In this document: piece after piece, positions 11,194-21,319 of the stretch | Layout of the letters: the number at the start of each line of letters is the position of its first letter | Position numbering within the stretch: position 1 is the first letter of the stretch | Notes under the pieces: model-generated | Seen by the model: only the letters and a program-made list of their open reading frames with translations | Databases searched by the model: none | Told to the model about the DNA's origin: nothing | Made by a program: the position numbers and the translations under genes | Origin: Dryobates pubescens | Lineage: Eukaryota > Chordata > Aves > Piciformes > Picidae | Direction: 5' to 3' | Assembly (NCBI RefSeq): GCF_014839835.1 | Contig: NC_071642.1 | Coordinates: 8,678,955 to 8,742,954 of the forward strand | Length of the DNA stretch: 64,000 nucleotides

Positions 11194-13299
11194 TTAGACC
11201 TTGTTGTTGGCACGGCAGTAGAAAAGGTCCAGCAGGTGCAGGACATCGAGCCTGGTGCATGATCCCTGGTTGACAGTGTATTGGGGTCCTTGGAAAAGAC
11301 AACCAAAAGAAAGGGGCCATGAGGTAAGAGGGAAGATGGTGTGAAGAGCTCTGTGCACTCCTTGGCTGCCCTTCACACCAGGCACGTTGCACTGTCGTGC
11401 CGGGTCACATGCAGCCATCCCAGCATTCCTTTGCTTGCACTCACCCCGAACTTCATAAGTCTCATAGGTTGTGAGTCCTGTGCACATAGCGACCACCTCT
11501 GGTCCGTAAGACTGGAGGTTGAGGATAGGTCTCTTGATGACGTAGATGATGTCCTGTGCAGGTTGTCCTTTCACTCCCTGCAGCTAGACATGAGATAACA
11601 GCATTCAGCAAGATCAGGGCCCCCATCCCTTCAAGGCTGTGCATATTCCTTGCTCTGAACTGCTCCTGAGTGCTTGCTTTGGAGGCAATTTCCAATCCCT
11701 TCTCCTACCTGAGGGCTTTGATACAACTTCACACCCCATGCAGTGACCTAAATGGCTTTGGAAGTTAATGTGGGTTTCAAGCTCATGAAAGCAGCTGTGT
11801 GTCTGCCATGGGTTTCCTTTGCAGTACTCTACAAGGTCCCAGGGAAGTCCTCCTCTGGACTCTTACCCTGTTCTGTTCAGCCAGTCTGGGCAGAGCATCA
11901 AAGGTGGGCATCAGGCTCCTGTTCATGATGGAAATGTAGCAAACTCTCTCGGAGGACACTTTGGTGGCAATCACGCCCTGCAAAACAAAGTGAGGGACAA
12001 GAAGGAGGGGTTGAGGGCCGCAGTAAAGAAGTTGGGAACAAAGCCTGTGTGAAAGAGGGAAGAATGTGGATAGTTTTTACCCCAGAAGCTGGACTGCAGA
12101 TGCTAAGAGGAAAGAACCAAGTCCTGTAGGGTGTTCAGCTTGACAGGAGCTGGTCTCCCAGTCCATTTCCTGAACCTGCCCCTTGCCACTCACCGTCCTG
12201 TAGTTCCAAATGGTTTTCCAGGACCCCTGGGGGCTCTTCTTCTCAATGATGGCCACGCGCCATTGCCTGTTGAGGATCAGAACCTGGCTGCCCACAACAA
12301 TGGTGGTTTGCTGGTTCAGGTTGGGGTTCTGGATATAGAAAACAAAATTCCACAGCACTTTTAGACTTTCAAGTCACTTGATCCCTGTCTGCTGAAATGA
12401 TGAAATGGGGAGAGAAGCAGGGAAACTCCTGAAGCAGGTTGGTTGCAAGTGCTGCCAGTTGGGAGGCTGAGCCCCTCCCAATCCGTACCTGAGGGTAGTC
12501 CTGCCCGGGGAACACCGGCTTTCCGGGGAACACATCCTGCCCGGGGAACACCTCCTGCCCGGTTTGCTGCCCAACCTAGAAAGATGCCAGAATTACCTGC
12601 TTAGAGTTGTGGCCTGGAAACAATTGTGACCCTCTTTCTCTCTGGTCTCTGTGGGAATCATTCTAGCTCCATTCCAGCTGCATTTGCCTCTCTCCCATTC
12701 TGCCATCATAGCAGAGAGAGAGGGAACTTTGCCATTGAACTTTGCTGAGTTGTGCTTTTCCAGCTTCATACTAAAATCCCTTTGGCTAATAATGGGTGAG
12801 GAGGGATTGAAACCCTCTCCCACCACAGCCTGTGGCTGGGTCACTCTACTTACAAAAACTCCAAGGGCTGGAGCCAGGAAGAGGCCAAGGAGGACGGTAG
12901 CCACAATCTGAAAGAGAAACAGAAACCAGAAGTACAGCTGCAGCTCTGGCTGTCCAACCCAGCATGAGCATGCTGGAGCCATTTTCCTGTCCTGATCTGA
13001 CAGTGAACTGCTTTGGTTGTCTCTTGCTTTTGTACTGCAATTGCAAAATCACCTAAAGTGACTCTAGAGTAATGCAGAGCAGCGGCATGGGAGGTTGTTG
13101 TTTACAGAGCTGAACCTGAAGGCAGTGGGCAGGTTCATAGGGTGTGTGCTGCTCTCTCTGGAGGAGAATCATCTCCCCCAAGAATGCCTTTCTGGCAGAG
13201 ACAGCCATAGGCACTTCTCAGAGATAAAGGCAATGCCTGGAGTCAAAATGCTGGTTCAGAAGGGGAAAAAAGCTCATCCATACTCACAGTGCACTTCAT
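11194..13299 (-). CDS. Gastrokine-like BRICHOS protein, copy B (7 exons, 210 aa)
   Basis: Coding exons on the minus strand are 13288-13299, 12854-12907, 12489-12575, 12194-12328, 11867-11977, 11445-11583 and 11194-11288. Splice sites and frame are intact. The gene is nearly the same as copy A, 10746 bases away in the same direction. A 3-bp insertion in intron 2 shifts the offset. The protein differs from A and C at two residues: Ala7 for Thr in the signal peptide and Ile113 for Thr just after Cys109. The four BRICHOS-region cysteines, Asp123 and the three VFPG hexapeptides are kept. Block X and module M are absent upstream, so this copy has lost or never had those flanks. Function as for copy A is inferred from the family. 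Confidence 0.87.
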
Positions 13300-13354
13300 C
13301 TTGACTGCAGAGCTGGTGCTGGTGCAGGTGGATTGAAGGCTGTGACCTGTCCAC

Positions 13355-13362
13355 CTTATATA
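13355..13362 (-). promoter_or_regulatory. TATA box of gastrokine copy B
   Basis: TATATAAG on the minus strand at the same distance from the ATG as in copy A. The GATA-type site lies at 13527-13532. Confidence 0.75.
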
Positions 13363-13369
13363 GGTTGTG

Positions 13370-14110
13370 AGAGTGAGATGGGGAAGGATTAAGTGCTGAA
13401 ATGAAATAATTCTGTAATTTGTATCCCTGCCTGGAGGTTGCTGATAATTGTTTCCTGCTGTAACAACTCCATCAACATGGGGCCTGTGCTTCTGTAACTT
13501 TTGATCTGCAGACTTTGATACTGATCAGATAAGGATCCATTTGCAGGGAAAACTTACACTGGAAAATTGGAAATCCACATCAATCTTCGGAGCAGACATA
13601 GGCTACATTTGAACAAACCCACAGAGGCCTTGCAGCAGACAAAGTAAATAAGAGCCTTTGTACCTTCCAGAATCTCCTGCATGCTACTGCAGGGCCCCAA
13701 GACAGCATTGGCTCTGAGAGTGGCTTTACCCTAAAGAGGCTGTGCAGGCTGAACCATTACAGATCTGGGCCAGGCTCTGGAGGTCTCTTGGTCAGTATAG
13801 GTGGCATCAGACACAGTTTCCCCTTGCCCCAACTTATATTCTTTGGTGCTGCAAAGACAGAGGTGATCACTGTGCTAAGGATGTTCTTGCATGGCTGAGG
13901 TTTGTGTCAAGTTTTGTCTTATGAGTGGAGGAATTGCTCCTGTGGCTGATAGAATGCAGGAGCCTGGTGCTGGGAGTGCAGGAATCGCTCCTGTGGCTGA
14001 TAGCTCTTCAGCACCCTGGGCAGGAGTGGCTCTGCACATTTCTGCCCCTCCAGCTTCAGTGTCTGGCGGGGTGGAAGTATTTTGTTCCTGACTGGCTGTT
14101 GTTATAGCCA
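13370..14110 (-). repeat. Upstream flank of copy B with two 51-bp minisatellite units
   Basis: The proximal part matches the flanks of A and C. At about 13925-14010 are roughly two units of the 51-bp repeat (reverse), followed by the same GGAGGGGCAGAAATG-type context seen before the large array at 33.4 kb. Confidence 0.7.
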
Positions 14111-15050
14111 ATAAGTGGAGCGACTAATAAAAGTTAATAATTTTATTAATCATCAACAATCCTGCACAAAATAGTAAATAAAACTTATTTAGAGGTTCGA
14201 GATGTTGGGTCTTGGAACAGATTTAAACAATATGTACAAAAATCCAAGGAAACAACAGACAGCACTTTAAGCTGTAAAGAAAAGGATCATCGGCAATGGA
14301 GACAGTGATGGCTCACAACTGGGGTAGGGGGAGCTCCAGAATCCCCCTGGGCAACAGACCTTCAATAGATGCTTATAAAAATCAGGTACTGTGATTACTC
14401 ACTGATCCTGATACCTCGTGGCACACCTTCAGATCTAGACAAACCCAAAATGGCATCGACCACGTGGATGCTGCAGGAGCAGAGTTTCACTTTCTGTTGG
14501 TGTCTGCAGCTTATCGCTGAGGCAGGATTGCTCCTGAAGGATTCGTAGCTGAAAGCTTTGTAGAAAGGAGGTTCCTCTGCTGCAATCCTTTCGCAGTGGC
14601 GCTCGCTTCTTGCTCCAGTCAAATGAAACTGTCCCTGGGACTCAGCTCCTCTGGGGTTTGCCTCTCTGCCCGGCAAGGCACGTGTCTGTTCCTGGGCTGT
14701 ACAACACTGGAAACAGCGAGGGCTCTGTGCTGTCCTGTCTGGGTGAACTGAAACACAGTTGGGCTTCCAAGCGAAGCTTGTGGTTCCTTCCAGAGTGCGG
14801 ACAATTGCAAGACAAGGCTCTGGCTCTTTGGGCCAGTACTGATAGATTTCCTGAGATATTAAGGGCCAGTAGCAAGACAGATCTAGGGATAAAACCCTGA
14901 TATTGCAACCTATAGAAAGCCTTCTTTCCAAACATGGCCAAAAGCATGCCCACCTGGCTCATTCTGGCTCTGAAACATGTTCAGGCAAGCCTGAAAAAAA
15001 CAGACTTTGTGTTCTGCCTGCTGTCGGAGAACAGGAAACCAGAGGCGTAG
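14110..15050. other. Unclassified AT-rich then mixed sequence
   Basis: Starts with an AT-rich stretch (TTATAGCCAATAAGTGGAGC, then TTAATAATTTTATTAATC) that resembles an LTR edge, but no matching ends or target repeat could be found. No gene is recognised. Confidence 0.3.
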
Positions 15051-15345
15051 GACTTGATATTGCTGCTGTGGCCTGCTGATGGAGAGCCCACAGCAGTTAA
15101 TTGCCATTGGAATCACTACAGGAAAGGTGCAGATCTGTTCTTTTGCAGAGGGCCCCAGTTACTGAAGTGATTGCTCTGGATCATGGGATTTGTGTTCAGT
15201 GCCAAAGGTCAGGCCTCATCCTTGTTGAGAAGAATCTTTGCTTGTAAGGTTACTGACTCCAGCCTTGTGTACTGTTAGGAGTCTCTGTCTGGCTCTGCAC
15301 CTCCATGGACATTGTGAGAGTGACAGTTTTGATGTCTCTGGAGGT
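15050..15345 (-). repeat. Duplicated segment shared with 32.3-32.6 kb
   Basis: Inverted match to about 32325-32600, for example TGGCTCTGCACCTCC at 15290 against its complement near 32370. This shows that the region upstream of B and the region upstream of D come from one ancestral unit. Confidence 0.6.
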
Positions 15346-15833
15346 TTACAATAGTGTCTCTACTTCTCAACCTCTTTGTCAGACTGCTTCTCTTCAGGAT
15401 CAGTTTAATCCTGGATCAATTTACATTTGAATAATGAACATTCTGAGATGTAGTGGCATCCCAGTCAGAAGAAGAAACCATCCCAAATGTGTTGCAGTGA
15501 AGCCCCTAGGAAAGAGCAATTACTTTGCTTCCTTGGTTCAGTAGTTTGGCAGGTTTATGTAGGGCACAGCTTTACTTTTAGCTTGCTATACAATAGGGAA
15601 ACATGGAGACGTTGTGATGGAGAGGTTATTAACTCATGAATTATGAAATCTGAAATATGATAATTAATTTGTATGAATATTAAAATGACTATTAACTGAT
15701 TAATCACTGTTGTATATACAGAGTCTAGTGCTTGATTGTGAGATATATGTCATAACTGGTCTCGTGTGTACAATTTGAACCCAATTAGAACATTTACAGA
15801 GTTGTGATTCATGCAAGGAGGGGAGTCATGAAA
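15345..15833. other. No recognised feature
   Basis: AT-rich sequence with no gene or known repeat family seen. Confidence 0.5.
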
Positions 15834-15975
15834 GGAGGTGGTGGAGTCACCATCATTGGAGGTGTTCAGGAGGAGACTTGATGGGGTGCTTGGTGCCATG
15901 GTTTAATTGATTAAGTGGGTTGGATTGGTTGATAGGTTGGACATGATGATCTTGAAGGTCTCTTCCAACCTGGTC
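15834..15975 (+). mobile_element. CR1 LINE 3' end
   Basis: Short CR1 3' end (GGTGGTGGAGTCACCATC to CTCTTCCAACCTGG) followed directly by the pentanucleotide array at 15976. Confidence 0.85.
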
Positions 15976-16055
15976 TATTCTATTCTATTCTATTCTATTC
16001 TATTCTATTCTATTCCATTCCATTCCATTCCATTCCATTCCATTCTATTCTATTC
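15976..16055 (+). repeat. (TATTC)n / (CATTC)n microsatellite at CR1 tail
   Basis: About 16 units of TATTC and CATTC directly after the CR1 3' end. The same arrangement occurs at 32776-33020 and 52769-52815. Confidence 0.95.
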
Positions 16056-16107
16056 CACCACTTGTCCACCAGATGGCGACTTGAGAAGACACTGCAGCTT
16101 TACCTAT

Positions 16108-16657
16108 TGTGGTAGTGTGAAGGTTTAATCCTCCCTCCACATAAAGCACAGCTAGACTCAGCTGGAGAAGTGAATGAAAAGCTGTATTTTACAAGCAGAA
16201 TGAAATGCAATGAATATATACAAAACAGACAGCATTTACAGTATATACAAAAATATACAGGAAAGAACATGACACAGAAACACCCTCCCGAGGAGAATCC
16301 CCCCCCCGGGGTCCAACAAAACCCCTTTCTCTCTTTCTTGTCCAAGGCTAATTGGGCAGGAAAAGGATTTAAAGAGAAATGGCTATTAAGGAAAATTTCA
16401 TTAGTGCAAAGCTTTGCTAGAAAAGTTAATTTCTTATCTCATCAGTCCAAGGTCAGCGGCATGCACTCCAGCCAAGAACAGAAGAGAAAGGCAGAACAGG
16501 CTGAAGGCAGACTGTAAGTTCTTAAAGTTACATTCTGCTGATCTGCCAACGAAATTCATTTGGAATTATTTTTGTTTTCCTTTTTTACACCTGAACATTT
16601 CAGCTAGAGTATTCTGTAGCTTGTCTTTCCTTAAAGGCACAGCCTAAAACTGTCACA
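16108..16657. mobile_element. Solo LTR, family 2 (endogenous-retrovirus type)
   Basis: 550 bases, TGTGGTAGTG to TGTCACA, with 5-bp target duplication CCTAT at 16103-16107 and 16658-16662. Related to 3758-4309. No internal region is present. Confidence 0.85.
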
Positions 16658-16662
16658 CCTAT

Positions 16663-17395
16663 ACACAGGGCAGTTATAATGTGTCAGAGGCTTGAGCTAG
16701 AAATGCCACATGGCAAGGTGTGGGAGGCTTTAAACTGAATGTTAGCAGGTGCTGCTCCTGAAAAGATATACTGTGTCTTTGCTGCTAGGTACCTGCTGCC
16801 TGCCCGGCTTGCTCCAGGGCCAGATCCTGGGCTGGTCCATTCTGAAGAGGGGCTCCCATGCCTGAGGCTGCAGCTTCTCGTGGGTCCACGGGGGCAACCT
16901 CCTCCTCCCATGGCAGCGGGGAGCTGGTGAGGCACCGTAGACTTCTGCCAGTCAGCGGGTTTCCTTTCAGGACTCGGGCAGCTCTCTCGGAGCAGCACGG
17001 AGCGGCTGCCAAGGGCTGGTGCCTGCTGGAGGCTCGGGACTAGCAGGGCCGGCGCTGGCTCCCTGGGGAGTCAGCCCAGCAGGGTGGGGTGGTGGTTGCT
17101 GCCCACACACCCTGATTGTGCTAACTACTGAGCTAATTCAAGAGGACCCCCTGGGATACCTCACACCCCGCTCGTTGGGTTCCAACGCAGCTAATTCAAA
17201 AGGACCCCCTGGGGTACATTCAGTCACTATTCGCTCTCCCTGTGCCTGTTAGCCTGCCTGCACCAATGGCCAGACTCTCCCAGGTGTCTGCCCATGCCCC
17301 GTCCCTCTTGTGCTTCACTCACTGGGTTGCAACTAGCCAGAAAGATGCTGCCTGCAGCTCGCAGTCTGAGCGCCTCGGCCAGTGTCGTCGGGTTT
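16663..17395. other. GC-rich unclassified segment
   Basis: Includes a short duplicated motif (CTAATTCAAGAGGACCCCCT near 17130 and a close copy near 17190). No gene, splice structure or repeat family is recognised. Confidence 0.4.
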
Positions 17396-18950
17396 AAATG
17401 TCCTGATTGTTGCTACCACTGACCGAGAGGTTTCAGGACTCTTGCCCCTTCCTGTCTCCAAGGCCTTAACAAGTGCTGTCTGAAGAGCTGATCGCACTGC
17501 ACAGACTCCCAAGGGGATGACAGGGTTTGCATTCTGGTCAGTCCCAAGGTCCTCAGAATGGGGACACCTGTGCTGTGCTTGGGCCTAGGTCACTACAGCA
17601 TTCTGAGGTTGAAGCTCAGGGCCTTAGGACATACTCTGACCTAAGAGCTTTCATTTCGGGAGGGAGGTCAAATTCACTCTCAGAAATGCTGAAACTGAGC
17701 TGAAGTTACAAAGGAACTCAGGAACTGGGGTTTAGAACCAAGCTCGTAATTCTGGGGAATGATTTCATACCTTTAACACAGCAAGATTCCCACCTCCATT
17801 GATCTCACAGAGGGATCAAATACAGATCACAGGATCACAGAAGCACAGAATCACAGACTGTTAGATATAATATTAGGCTGAGTCCTTTGCCATGCAGGCA
17901 CCAAGCATCACCACAGATGGTATGAGGCAGCTGTTCTCTGGCTCTGCTTTTTACTTTTGTTTTACTGAAAAGTTACTGCAGAAGACATAAATCTTACCAC
18001 GACAAGTTTGCTTTCATTTTCTTGGGTGCCATGGATTCAATCAGGCTGCTATCAAAGCCTCCTCTTATCAGAGCACTTCCCCAGGAAACTCGTCACCATC
18101 CTGTGAGCACAGGGCACGTGCCAGCAAGGCAAACCCTTGGGGAGACTGAAGGCTGGGATAAGAGTGCATACGAAGAGTACACATCCATTACCAGATCTCT
18201 AATGCATAAAGTGGTTTGAACTGAAGCATTCTAAAATCACTTTGTGCATGTCTTTGTTCCTAGCAAGCTCTTGCTGATTGATGCCAAATGGGTCAGGACT
18301 GCAAGGGTGAAATTGCACTTTTGGCAGTGACTTTACTCCACCTGCCTACGCAAACATGGAATGGAGAAGGGCTCTGCTACAAGGCTGAGGCGCACGTCTG
18401 AGAGCCTTAGGACATTCTCTGACCAGGAGGAAGGTCAAATCCAATTGGAGAAATGCTGAAAGTGAATGTGAAAAGTAAAGTTACAAAAGAACTCAGGAAC
18501 TAGGGAACCTCTTGTGTTCAGAGATGGATTTACCATCTTTAGCACCACTGATCTCACAGAGGGCATCACTATGATTAAAATATTAGGCTGAGTCCTTTGG
18601 CATGCAAAGTTCTCTGAGTCACACCTGGCTCTTCATGCACATCCCATACTAAGGTAGCACAGGTCCTGCTACAGCACAATCTGGGGATTCACAACCTAGT
18701 GAACAACATGGATCTGTCTAAAAAGATTGCACCAAGAGCTGCCTGTAGTAGACCTGTCAAAAGACAATGTTGAAGTGACATTTCCTGATACATTTCCAGC
18801 ATTTCCAACATTAAGATGGAAAGAGTTCAAGCTCTTTGTTCTTTTATTTTCTCAGTCCCAATCTAATCAGTTTTTCCTTTTCTTCACGATCCAGCTTCTT
18901 AATGTACACGTTTGAAGGTTAAGCTTAATGGACTGTCTGTGCACTACTGC
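17395..18950 (+). repeat. Block X, arm C
   Basis: Inverted counterpart of 5160-6720. It carries an extra change: about 18400-18605 is a diverged second copy of 17620-17895, replacing the sequence found in arms A and D. At about 18160-18200 it aligns with the TATA and ATG region of the 30.3-kb copy, but the TATA box is not kept here. Confidence 0.6.
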
Positions 18951-19803
18951 AGTTAGTTATTCCTGATGACCCTTTGGGGAAGAACATTCGTAGGACTGTG
19001 TAACCCAGAAAAGACAAAACTCTTCTCCTTCATCACAGCTTTCAGTCATTTCTCTCTCTCTTCTGCTGCAATTCCAAAGACAAGCTGCTAAACTCATCTT
19101 CTTCCAAAATCCAATTTGAGTATCTAAAGAAGTCGTCCTGCATGATTTCCCACTCTGAGTCCACATGTGGCCATAACCAATTGTTAGTCAACACCATGAG
19201 CCAGTGGTACTTCACCTACTGCGTAAGCAACTTGAAGACAATGTGGTCTGAAGTCCAGACTTGCACATAGTCATGTTCCACATGCCTGTGGTGAGGGCAC
19301 CAGATGCCCAGAATTATGCCCCAAATACTGCAAAACTTGTCCCAACTTATTCGGCCACACTCTGCCTTCCACCCTCCTTTCTGGAGTGGGTGCTCAGCCC
19401 AGAGCTGAGTGGCACAAAGACCCCAGGCACCATTCAGATGGCAGAAACAACCCAACCTGCCTTCTAGGGGGCAAACAGCAACATGCACCCACCGTACAGG
19501 AAGCTCGTGCTACTGCCAAGTGAGAGCATCATTCTAGCTTCATGCTTTCTATAAGCTAAAGCTGGTTGTTGACAAGATTGCTCACTGGCCAAATCCAGCC
19601 TCGAGAAACTTCTAAGTATTACCCAAGTTGTAAACATGTGACTCTCTCTTGCTATCAATCTCTCTCTTTGCCTGAGCTTCATAAGCTCTTTGCTCTTTGT
19701 GCTTAAGTCCTTGCTGCTAAGCTCATTGCTAGCAAGCCTTCTCAGTCTCTTGCAAGCATATTAGAGGCCTCTGCAGTACAAAGGGAAGCCAGCAATCTGG
19801 GAA
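18950..19803 (+). repeat. Module M, arm C
   Basis: Inverted counterpart of 4310-5160. It ends at the family-1 LTR. No recognised gene. Confidence 0.6.
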
Positions 19804-19805
19804 TG

Positions 19806-20352
19806 TGTGGTGGTTCAGGCTGGGTGCTCCCCAGGTGCCACCACAGAAGTCACACCTGCAGTGTCCCAAGGGCCCAGCCCAGTGGGTGGACACAGAAAGC
19901 TAGGTATTTCATCCCATAATGCCCTGCTCCCTTATAAAACCATCAGCGGGGTCCTGCACTTCCTCTTTCTTCCCTCACTGTTCTTATGGAGATTGGCCCC
20001 TATCTGAAAATGAGGGGGGGACTCATCTCACAGCCTCTTGGGCCTGGCTAGGCCCAAGGCCTGGGGGAAGGGCAATCTCAGATCTAGCCAGCTGAGATTA
20101 GCCTAACACTGGAAGTTCGAGGGGAAGAAAGAGCCCTGGGGGCTTTGGGTGTGCCCTCAGGTGGGGAGAGGGAAGTGCTGGGAGGTTTTTTGGGTATGCT
20201 TTGGGATCTCTTTTGTCACTGTGCTTGTGGTTCTCTGTAAAATATTCACTGCTTTTCCATTTAAACTTTCCACCACTTTTGCAATCTGTTTGAGTTTTTT
20301 TCTTTTTTCCCTTGCCCATGGTGGGAGGGAAGTGAGGATCGGCCCCAGCACA
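19806..20352 (+). mobile_element. Solo LTR, family 1, longer form
   Basis: About 547 bases, TGTGGTGG to CAGCACA, related to 8775-9243 and 25942-26412. Target repeats were not found. It occupies the same junction that holds a family-2 LTR in arm A. Confidence 0.7.
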
Positions 20353-20665
20353 GGCTGCCAAGCCTCAGTTTACCCAGCAGTCTGCAAAGGAGGGCCCTTT
20401 GCTGGAGGCTTTGGATGGCCAGTGTCGCGTTTGCCAGCCCCACCAGTCGGATGAGAGCCTGCCCTGTCTTAAAGAGGACTGGACCCCTGAGGGTAAGAAT
20501 TTAGCCCGGACAGGGAAGGGACTAGCCCAAATGTCAGCAGTTCAAACATCTCCTATAGAGCAGGAGAGGATGAGCCACAACCATGTGTGCCAGCTCATGA
20601 AAGCAGGAACAGCGCCCCGTCGCATCCTGCCTGAACGCACTGTCGAGGGAGAAGAGGAGCCGTCT
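20353..20665 (+). other. Unassigned open segment, arm C
   Basis: Inverted counterpart of 3425-3757. The frame with CQPHQSDESLPCLKEDW is kept across about 88 codons, but the changes look unconstrained. No family is recognised. Confidence 0.35.
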
Positions 20666-21250
20666 GTGGCCACCACAGGAGCGATTCCTCCACTCCTAAC
20701 ACCAAACTTGACACAAACCTCAGCCATGCAAGAACCTCCCTAGCACAGTGATCACCTCTGTCTTTGCAGCACCACAGAATAGAAGCTGGGACAAGGGGAA
20801 AACTGTGTCTGATGCCACCTATACTAACCAAGAAACCTCCAGAGCCTGGCCCAGATCTGTAATGGTTCAGCCTGCACAGCCTCTTTAGGGTAAAGCCACT
20901 CTCAGAGCCAATGCTGTCTTGGGGCCCTGCAGTAGCATGCAGGAGATTCTGGAAGGTACAAAGGCTCTTATTTACTTTGTCTGCTGCAAGGCCTCTGTGG
21001 GTTTGTTCAAATGTAGCCTATGTCTGCTCCTAAGATTGATGTGGATTTCCAATTTTCCAGTGTAAGTTTTCCCTGCAAATGGATCCTTATCTGATCAGTA
21101 TCAAAGTCTGCAGATCAAAAGTTACAGAAGCACAGGCCCCATGTTGATGGAGTTGTTACAGCAGGAAACAATTATCAGCAACCTCCAGGCAGGGATACAA
21201 ATTACAGAATTATTTCATTTCAGCACTTAATCCTTCCCCATCTCACTCTC
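20666..21250 (+). repeat. Upstream flank of copy C
   Basis: Begins with a partial unit of the 51-bp repeat (about 20675-20705), then the distal flank shared with A, B, D and the orphan copy at 7.6 kb, then the promoter region with the GATA-type site at 21087-21092. Confidence 0.65.
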
Positions 21251-21256
21251 ACAACC

Positions 21257-21264
21257 TATATAAG
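21257..21264 (+). promoter_or_regulatory. TATA box of gastrokine copy C
   Basis: TATATAAG, 56 bases before the ATG and identical in the other copies. Confidence 0.78.
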
Positions 21265-21319
21265 GTGGACAGGTCACAGCCTTCATTCCACCTGCACCAG
21301 CACCAGCTCTGCAGTCAAG

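Noticed and set aside
14110-14960. LTR starting near TTATAGCCAATAAG
   Set aside because: No matching terminal motif, target repeat or second copy was found, so it is left unclassified.
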